24,750 bases of DNA. It comes from Saccoglossus kowalevskii (Eukaryota > Hemichordata > Enteropneusta > Harrimaniidae). The stretch lies in NCBI RefSeq assembly GCF_000003605.2, contig NW_003124898.1:466438-491187 (forward strand). Reading direction: 5' to 3'. Below the pieces are notes generated by a model. That model worked only from the letters and a program-made list of their open reading frames with translations, did not search any database and was not told the DNA's origin. The position numbers and the translations under genes were made by a program. The first letter of the stretch is position 1. Each line of letters starts with the position of its first letter. Below, one piece after another: positions 1 through 8,000 of the stretch.

Positions 1-105
1 ATGCAAACACATCCAGTTAATCCATTGTGGTCTTGTGGGTCAGTTCTTTACATAGTGATCAGGAGGACCTGGGTTCAATTCCCTTGCCTGCCCATCTTTT
101 TCTCG
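1..105 (+). repeat. tRNA-like SINE module 1 (partial at window edge)
   Basis: An A-box-like TGGGTCAGTTC at 36-46 and a B-box GGTTCAATTCC at 72-82 lie at tRNA-like spacing, with GGG/CCC continuing the T-arm stem. The flanks do not form a tRNA acceptor stem, so this is a tRNA-derived SINE head or decayed tRNA pseudogene rather than a working tRNA. It lies in the first intron of the minus-strand derlin gene. The left limit is unknown because the window begins here. Confidence 0.5.
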
Positions 106-163
106 CAAACACCATTTGGCAATAAAGCTAAATATGACAACAAATTATTTAATTTGCATGACC

Positions 164-236
164 ACCCACATAGCTCAGTTGATTTGTACTATGTCAGCAA
201 TGTGAGCGATCGCTGGTTCGAATCCAGTATGTTTAG
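164..236 (+). repeat. tRNA-like SINE module 2
   Basis: A perfect A-box TAGCTCAGTTG (171-181) and a perfect B-box GGTTCGAATCC (215-225) are present. The T arm at 212-228 folds (GCTGG/CCAGT around TTCGAAT). The predicted acceptor halves, 164-170 and 229-235, do not pair, so it is not a functional tRNA. It is best read as the RNA polymerase III promoter head of a SINE. Confidence 0.65.
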
Positions 237-306
237 TTAGATTTTTGAATGCTAGTGAAGACAGTGCTCCTATGAATAGGACTTAAATCCTAACTCCTGT
301 GTGAAG

Positions 307-380
307 ACACTCGTGGTACAGTGGACAAGACAGTGCGCTGGGAACTCAAAGATCGCAAGTTCGAATCACGGATTGGACAA
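307..380 (+). repeat. tRNA-like SINE module 3
   Basis: A-box TGGTACAGTGG (314-324) matches the polymerase III consensus exactly. B-box AGTTCGAATCA (358-368) differs slightly at its edges. The intervening sequence differs from modules 1 and 2, so the three heads are not simple copies of one sequence. Sequence to about 540 downstream could be the SINE body, but no recognisable core or A-rich tail was identified. Confidence 0.55.
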
Positions 381-1105
381 TCCTACAAAAGACATGAAAG
401 ACGTTAAAAACATAAACAGCGGATTCAAAAACTCAAGTCAGGAAAACAGAACACAAGAATACTACCCCACATGGAAGCCAGTCGAAGTCGTCGAAGAACG
501 AACACAGTTGACAGCTGTAGGTCACGTGTAACAACAGACACGAGGAGCATGGCTGCTCTCCAAATGGGTCCCTTCTTTTGTATTGACCCCCTAAGGATTG
601 CTAATCCCCCTTTCTAACTCTTCCCCCAAAAATAATATATCGCCCCTTTTAAAATGTATTGAGCCACAAATTAATGAATATTCATGAGCACAGAAACTGC
701 TACGTCATGAATAAATTAGCATAATTTTAAAAAATTTGCATAAAGTGTAGGTACTCCTTCTGGAGCTCTGCCTCGTAATGATAATAAAAAGACAATATCT
801 GAATAACTAACAATTAATGGATATTATTACAAAGGAATGTTAAATACTAGTACTATACGACATAAACACTATGCAGTATGCCTCGGACATGATTGCATTC
901 AGGCAGCCATGATTATTATAGCATGATTCAGCATAACCATAAAGCTACAGATTCTCATTATAGCTCCATGGCACAACACTCTCTCTATCAAATGGTAATA
1001 TAATTTGCACGGCACAGTCCATATATCGCTGGATAAACATCACGTGACATACATTTCGCAATATAAACTCAAATCATGCACGTAAATAATAAAATTTATA
1101 TTTAC
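381..1105 (-). other. derlin-1 intron 1 (part), no gene seen
   Basis: This stretch lies between the tRNA-like modules and the derlin exon-1 donor. No derlin exon 2 (expected to begin with the conserved Trp-Arg-Pro segment) was found on the minus strand, so that exon must lie to the left of the window. The stretch contains a palindromic E-box TCACGTGAC at 1040-1048, about 60 bases into the intron. Otherwise nothing is recognised. Confidence 0.55.
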
Positions 1106-1261
1106 CTGGAAATTGTAGACAACAAAATGAAAATTGAGAATTAGGTACATGGGATTTAAAAGTCCAAACTTAGCCAGGAGCGGAAGAACAACAGAGCCGG
1201 AGAACCAGTACCGTGTCATCTGCGGTATCCCGCGGTACCAATCGCCAATATCGTTCGACAT
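1106..1261 (-). CDS. DERL1: Derlin-1, coding exon 1 (52 residues; gene continues off the left edge)
   Basis: The minus-strand ATG at 1261 opens a 52-codon exon ending in phase 0 at 1106 before a GTAAAT donor. It begins MSNDIGDWYRGIP and continues with TRYWF and a hydrophobic stretch, ending YNFQ. This matches derlin-1 N-termini (MSDIGDW..IP..TRYWF....YRFQ), including the exon end after the conserved Phe-Gln. Derlin-1 is a multi-pass, proteolytically inactive rhomboid-family protein of the ER membrane that works with the p97/VCP and HRD1 machinery to move misfolded proteins to the cytosol. Only the cytosolic N-terminus and first membrane segment are encoded here. It is divergent from TBC1D31, with 678 bases between the start codons. 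Derlin-2 is the main alternative, but the MSxDIGDW start favours derlin-1. Confidence 0.92.
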
Positions 1262-1388
1262 GGTGATTATTTAGGATTGGGACTGATTCCCACCGAAAGC
1301 CCTTTACTGTAGCTTTGCTTTAGCGGCTATAACTCTGTGTCAAACCTACGCAATATTACAGAAACCACAAATTGTTCAAGCCTAAACC

Positions 1389-1398
1389 TGACGTGGCA
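1389..1398 (+). promoter_or_regulatory. UPR element (XBP1/ATF6-type), TGACGTGGCA
   Basis: TGACGTGGCA contains the exact UPRE core TGACGTGG bound by spliced XBP1. It lies 128 bases upstream of the derlin-1 start codon. Derlins are known targets of the IRE1-XBP1 arm of the unfolded-protein response, which makes the position meaningful. The core also matches general bZIP/CRE-like sites, so binding specificity is inferred. Confidence 0.6.
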
Positions 1399-1420
1399 CA
1401 AAGACGCAGAAACTAATGTT

Positions 1421-1430
1421 AACTTCCGGT
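1421..1430 (-). promoter_or_regulatory. ETS/GABP-type site, ACCGGAAGTT
   Basis: The minus strand reads ACCGGAAGTT, a near-ideal ETS-family site, 160 bases upstream of the derlin ATG and 510 bases upstream of the TBC1D31 ATG. ETS sites are typical of bidirectional housekeeping promoters. Confidence 0.45.
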
Positions 1431-1667
1431 TAGCCTCATTTCCGGGGTCGTTATTATTAGGGTTTGCGATTTAGAAAAAAAAAATAACGAGAACAATGCT
1501 TTTCCGAATCTTTCAGAGCAACCTAGTTTTTTCAGGACAATATTTAACGTCATCAAATTAAAATTTCGACGATATAACAGTACATCTGCTTTTCTTATGG
1601 TTGGCCTCGTTTTCGAATTTGTGACCTTTCCCGTCGTGCATCTGTGTGACCCTGGCGGCATTTTGAA

Positions 1668-1675
1668 ACGGAAGT
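1668..1675 (+). promoter_or_regulatory. ETS-type site, ACGGAAGT
   Basis: The ETS core GGAA sits in ACGGAAGT, preceded by GGCGGCATTTTG. It falls at the likely TBC1D31-proximal end of the shared promoter, just before a strong splice-donor-like GAG|GTACGT at 1685/1686. Confidence 0.35.
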
Positions 1676-1685
1676 TTATGCCGAG

Positions 1686-1806
1686 GTACGTAAATAAAGT
1701 TACATGCTTGAAAGTAAGTTTTTTTTCTTCAAATAACTAACTCGACCCGACGATTTATGCATGGCAACAGCACACCTAATTATTCATACGCTTCTTATGT
1801 CCGCAG
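1686..1806 (+). other. possible TBC1D31 5' UTR intron
   Basis: A strong donor-like GAG|GTACGT (1683-1691) and an acceptor-like run ending GTCCGCAG at 1806 would remove 121 bases and join a non-coding exon 1 to the exon carrying the start codon. There is no reading frame to test it, so it rests on splice-site appearance only. Confidence 0.3.
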
Positions 1807-1939
1807 ATTAAGCTCAACACTTCCACGACTCAGATTGAACGACCAACTTCAAAATTGACACGTTTGAAACAAGTCCTGATCTGTACTGTTTTGATCACAG
1901 CTTTGTTTTGCGACAGTCGTCGGTATTTGGTCTGAGAAA

Positions 1940-2016
1940 ATGCAGTCGCTCGACGTTAATAAGAAAGATTCCGGCAAAATATGGCATCGTAAGCCGATTC
2001 CTTCAGGTGACAATGG
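1940..2016 (+). CDS. TBC1D31: TBC1D31 exon 1 (residues 1-26)
   Basis: The product begins MQSLDVNKKDSGKIWHRKP, matching the vertebrate start MQS..(G)KESGKIWHRKP. It ends in phase 2 before GTGAGT. Confidence 0.93.
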
Positions 2017-5000
2017 GTGAGTGTTTGCTTTTTTTGTTGCTGTGTTATTAAAACTGTTGGCAGTAATAATGACAGCCAAGCTGTCTGGATTATTGACATA
2101 ATTGATTAATTCTCTTGTTTTTCGTGTTCTTGTATATCATGTATTAAATATACAGAAGGTCTCTTAGATTCGGTATATTTCTTGTGGCATTCTTATATGA
2201 GAATATAAATGCCTTTCAATTACACTGCAGTGCTGTAATATTTCAAACATATAGATATTACATGTGTCATTTTTGCAGAAATATTTCTTCGCCATCCAAC
2301 ATGGCCAACACACTTTGGTATTACTATTAGGCAGTGAGGTTATGGGTTTCAACTGCTTGATGACTGTACAACTACTTGCTCATATCATATAAACTGTTAT
2401 TTTTCTGGGAATTTTTTTTTATTCAGCATTCTGTTTTCTAATGTGTCAGTTCAGATATGGGTCCAAGTTCAGATCATGCCCATTTACTTTTGTGTCTACA
2501 TGTACTTGAAACCTGTTAACTTAATATGCAACAGTAACTTTAGAGAGTATACTAAAAAACAAAACAATTTTCTTCATTTCAGGTTAATGGTAGAAATCCA
2601 ACATGACACTTCAAGTGCATTTTCTCTTCAAAATCGCTATGTTAGGTTTTTACACGCAGCTTTTGACAGCACAGGAGATCGATTTGTTGCTGGAGACCAC
2701 CAAGGCAACATCTACGTATTTGATCTTCTTAGAAACAGGTGAGATATTATTTAATATCTACATGTAGACTATATTAATATTAATTAAGGTAATTCGCTAC
2801 CATAAAAACCCAGTAAATTATCAAAAATTGTTGTATAATGATTCACATGCTGGTACCTGCAAGTCATTCATATTTAAATCTTTCATGGAGTAAAAAAAGG
2901 GAGGTGTTTTTTCAAAAAACAAAATGCAAAACATTTCCTTATTCCATGAATAACTTTTACTAGTATTCAATTTTCGTGATAGCCATATGCAGCCATCATA
3001 ACACTACATATCAATTTTTTTTAGTATAGGTCATCGAACACAATTTTGAGATACAATGGAATGTTTCTGCCATACAAGCCACTACTCAAAACATTTTTGA
3101 TCAATTTTCGTGGATGTTTTGTAGAAAACTTAGTTTGGTGGCCAGGTATATTCATTTCAGACTTTTGAACAATACAGTAACCCAACCCCTTTTGCTGGAT
3201 TTCAAGGATTTCTGAGTATGTTTTTTAATGGTAGCAGTCTTTAAATCCATAAATCCATGTTTTCAAGAACTAATAAAGTTGTACATCATATAAAGTTTTT
3301 AAGCTCTTTTGACTTTGTCATTTCTGTTAACCCGAATAGATTTCAGCTTGTTCAGAAAACTGGTACAGCATGTACAGCACTTGCATTCACGCTGCGAAGA
3401 CGAACAGAGTTTCTAGTCGCTCTCTCAGATTGTTCACTGAAATGTTACGATACAGGTAAGTACATGCGTATTTAATAAAATATTTATCCTATGGAGTCAA
3501 TTTCATTTTAACATCAATATGCTACCAGCATGTAAAAGTGTAGTTAATTGTTGTTTATGCATCGTCGAAATATGTATTAGATTTCTATAACTGGTTTTCT
3601 TCATTCGCAAACATTTTGTATACAGTACATGTATATATAATTTCTTTCTAGACACCAGGGAGTTGGTGAGCTGGATGAAAGGTCATACCACTCCAATCCA
3701 CACAATATCTATCCATGCCTCTGGTCGTTATGCTCTTACAACATCCAATGATATAGCCCAACTATGGGATCTAGATACGTTTGAACGGAAGAGAAAATTA
3801 AATGTTCGCCAATCAGTGGGAATTCTGAAGGTACGTGACTTGATTGTCAATATCATTTCAGTGGGGATACCGATAAATTGCAGTAGAAGTAATCTATATA
3901 ATTATAACACATCTACTCATCGCGTTTAAATCCAGCAGATTTGATGTATCAGGGATATTCACTAGGTTCACTGGGTTTTGAAGGAAACAATATATTGTAT
4001 AATTTGTTAAACTTGATTATTCACTTGGTTTTAATTTAGTAGCAAAAATACTGCTATCAGCAAAATAGGCTGGATTAAAAAACAGCTAATCCTGTTTTAT
4101 TGTTTTAAAAAACCAAATAGAAATTGCTTCTACAGGCTGGTACCCATTCTTTTTTGAATGTGACCCACACAGTCCAGTTTTTCAACTTGGATGCCATCAT
4201 CTGCATGAAAATCCTTGAAAGCTGAATATTCTTGTCACCAATGAAAGATAAATATGAGTCATTCAATATATTTCTCTACAGGTATTCTTGTATACAATGA
4301 TCATTGAAACATTGAAAAATTAAAATTCCTACGCTCACCAACCAGATACAATTTTTTTTGATAATATGAATATGTTAAAGCAAACCTAAATGCAGCCTTA
4401 ATTTATAGTATAGTTGTGTATATTCTAAACTGTATTCGAAATAATATTGCAGTGGTTTAATTTTGTTTTAATAATAACTGTAGCTTGGATAGGCATTTGA
4501 AGTGCTTGCAATTAAACACCATGGAGGCCATTCATGGAGGGGAGTAAATAACGAACGAACATATTTAACATCCGGGTACTTTTCAAAGCTATGACGTTTT
4601 AGTATCTGATTGCATTCGTATACGCCATTGTACATAGCCGTTCATGCTGCCAAGCATTGTGTACTATTAGTATAAACTCGATTTTTATATGCACAATGTG
4701 CTTTTTAAAACTTGGGTTAGAGCATTATGTGTTTGAACCACAGTATTCTGAGAGTGGAAGCCCAATTGCGTTAAAGTACCGTACTTCCCCGATCGTAAGC
4801 CCCTCCCGAGTATGAAGCCCATCCTTCTATTTTCACTAGGTATTTATCGAGTTGAGGGCATTCCTGATTATAAGCCCAGGGTGTTTTTACTGGGCGTTGA
4901 CGATATTCTTTAAAATATGCGTGTAAAAAGTGTGTCTCATTTCATAATAATCGTGATTGGCATGGTACATGTAGTTTGGTTCGTGCTTTTATGAGAAAAC

Positions 5001-8000
5001 TCGCATTAATTTCAAAGTGTATGGCGAACGTACACAACGTTCGCATCCTTTCTATTCTGTCATTTACTCAGGATGAACCCCGATGTAGCAATACTGGAGT
5101 AATCCATATATCTTTGGGTCGTAGCTTTCGAAAAGACAAAAATGTGCTCGTTAAGTCGTGTACCTGGTTATTTGGCATGGTTTACTTTGAAACTATCATG
5201 AAAGGCCTTGGGTTTGAATGATGTGACATGTTGGTGACCGTGAAAGGTGTTTAAATTCTTCCTCCACACTCAGTTTACCCATGCTTACTATTAACCGTCA
5301 TTTACTTTTCGGAAATTGCGAATCACCTGTTTTGAGGGGAGGCAATCATCGTTTTTTCATTGCAATTAGTGCTACAGATGGCATTTTAACATTGCGGTAA
5401 TTCCCTTCCGCATTGCGTTAAAAAATCATCGTCAATAATCAGAAAATTTCATCATTACGACACATCATTTTGATTGGTTAATGAAAGACATGACCTGTTA
5501 GGTCAAAGAAAGTTGTTTCAGGTCAAATCGTGCTGAAAAACCTCATGGTGGAAAATTGCTTTGCGTCAAGAGTTTGCCTATGATCGAAAACATACCAAAA
5601 CGAAAATAATGATAAATGTCTTAGACTGTTTCTCCACAGACCCTACCTATTATTTCATTAATTCAGACGGTATGTAAATCGTATTGTAATAAAATGTGTG
5701 TGTTTTTATGAACATGTTTGTTTCTTCATTGTAAGTGTCGTGGAAATCAATGACGCATTTTTTTTTTTCAAAAATAAGTATTATTTTTCTGAGCCCAGTG
5801 ATGTGAACGAATAATTTTTTTGGATAATTTTTCGTTGTTAGCAAGATGGTTACAGTGTCTAACCCCAAAACAAAATACTCTTTTCTGAGTTGGTCCTCGA
5901 GTAAAAGCTCATCCTTTACTTTTCCTTTACGTGTTCATGCCTCCAGGCTTATGATCAGGGAAGTACGGTATACTGTGAAGATTCAGTTCAGTCCAGTGTG
6001 AGTGATGAGAGTGACAATTGTCCCATGATTTGCCAGTGCAGCCCTGTGAATACATGGACGAAAATGTTTCCACCACCACCCTACGAACTCAAGATTGCAT
6101 ACTTCAGCATCCAGACTTTAAAATAATTTGCACGCACAGTGCAGTACTAGAAACAGCATTCATTAGACAGTTAGAAAAAAAAAATGCCTGTCTCGATCAA
6201 TCGCACACCCATAATGTATGTATGTTGATACGCTTGTAAGATAACGTTAACGAAAAAGTCGAAATAACCTAGACTGGAAGTCAATTCACCAGTCCAGCCA
6301 ACTATGGCTCCCTAAGTTGTTTATATTTAATCAGATACTATTTCGTCATCATGCTTTGTTACCTTTCTCGTTTATACCTCATGAGGGCGTTTTTTATGGC
6401 AAGATGGCGCAAACGGAAGTCCTTCGCAGGTTGATTGTTTCTCATATTTAAATTATAACTCTGAAGATAATCATTTTTTTTTTTTTTTCAAATTTATAAT
6501 CAATATACATAACTTGATAAATACAAACACCAAATTAGGCTTTATTCAGTTCCTTTAAGTTGGAAGAAAAACATGGACACGCGTAGCTGTTCACAATTGC
6601 ATTTCTATCAGTATTTAGTACCTTTCTCAGCACAAGTTCAACTATTTTGTTTTACTAGTGTGAAGACACTTTTGCAACATTTGAAAATAGACAAAAAAAA
6701 TTGTTCAAAATTATGCTACGTATCTGGGTCTCATTCCTAAACCCCTACAGCACTCACTGGGTTTCATTTTAGCAGTTTTTATTTCACAAAAGATATTTAC
6801 TAGGATTCAAATTCACTGGTTTGTGAAGAAAACAACGCATACAACACAGTTTTAATATACATTTGTACAAGCAAGAAAATAAAACCCAGCAATTAAGTAT
6901 ATAATAAATAGTTAGCAATATTTGGTAATAATTTTTCTAAGTAACTGTTCAAAATATCTATGTAGCAATTAAAAATTTACACAATATTATGTTTATATTT
7001 GTTTTGAATCATTTCTACCTATCACTTGTTTCCATGGTTATTACACTGTACACTTTTATTGACTTTCTCTTTACAAGTGACAGTCAATCAAGTTTTTTTT
7101 TGTTAATTTCTCTAGGTGTTTTTCTTACCTTTAAGTAATACCATCATGACATGCTTTAAAGATGATTCTATCTTTGCTTGGGAATCAGACACATTACAGT
7201 GTAAATATCAGCTGACTATACCAGCAGGACAAAAACCAGCGTATAAATCGTTTGCAACTCCAAAGTAAGTGTCATACTGTAAACAAATATACCGGTACTG
7301 TAAACATTTAGAACATCCTTCTAAATTCTTTTTCATTATTCCATTGGATAAGATTTTTCGTGAACTGAATTAACGATATTTACTATGTAGTCTAAAGAAA
7401 AGTAGGTTTGATTTTGATTCCAGCGTTCTCTTAATTTTATTTCTGCAGAGATGGTAGATTGTTGGTGGCCGGTGGAAAATCACGATTCATACACATATGG
7501 GCTTTAGACACTAGAAGACTACTTAGGATAATAGAGTTACCAAATAAAGTCAAAGTTGTCAAACAATTGGAGTTTTTACCAGAAAGCTTTGATGGTGGAT
7601 CAAGTCAGGTAAGATGGAATTGCATAGAGTGCAGCACATGATGTCTGTCGTCAAGTTGATTGCAGTGGATGTATGTTTAGTGTTTTTTGATGGATTGTGT
7701 TCTAGTATATAATACAACCAATCATTATTTCAGAGGTAGTAAATAATTAAAAAAATGATGTAACTGCTGCTGACTCTCCCCTCCCCTCAAACAAAGAAGC
7801 CGCCAGTTCCCTCTTTTCACAAATTCACAAAATACTGGGTAGTCCCGTGCACTTTGGTTGACTTTGGAAGATTGGGACAAAAATTGAGTTGTTTGAGTAA
7901 AAACTGAAAATTGACTCAAAGTTTGTCTGTTGGCTTCAAAGTTAGGGCTCATTTCCCGAAATATTGTAAAAATATTTAAAAAATGTTAGCGCGAGAAAGT

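Larger units (their letters stand above)
1262..1939. promoter_or_regulatory. divergent (probably bidirectional) promoter, derlin-1 / TBC1D31
   Basis: The whole 5' space of both genes fits in 678 bases between the two start codons. No TATA box was recognised at a useful position. The region holds an XBP1-type element, ETS-type sites on both strands, and a possible 5' UTR intron on the TBC1D31 side. These are features common in shared housekeeping promoters. The start sites are inferred, not seen. Confidence 0.65.

Noticed and set aside
164-236. Functional tRNA gene
   Set aside because: Perfect A and B boxes and a folding T arm, but no acceptor stem pairing and no proper D stem.
1-531. Small plus-strand open frames at 1-240 and 301-531
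   Set aside because: They coincide with tRNA-like A/B-box modules and show no protein family features.
1419-1661. 80-codon minus-strand open frame in the promoter
   Set aside because: It lies in the shared 5' region, lacks splice or family support, and overlaps likely regulatory sites.
1755-1770. RFX X-box for a ciliary gene
   Set aside because: Only the GGCAAC half-site is good; the other half does not fit the consensus.
4976-5221. Transposase fragment in the intron 4 element
   Set aside because: 81-codon open frame with no recognisable catalytic or DNA-binding motif.
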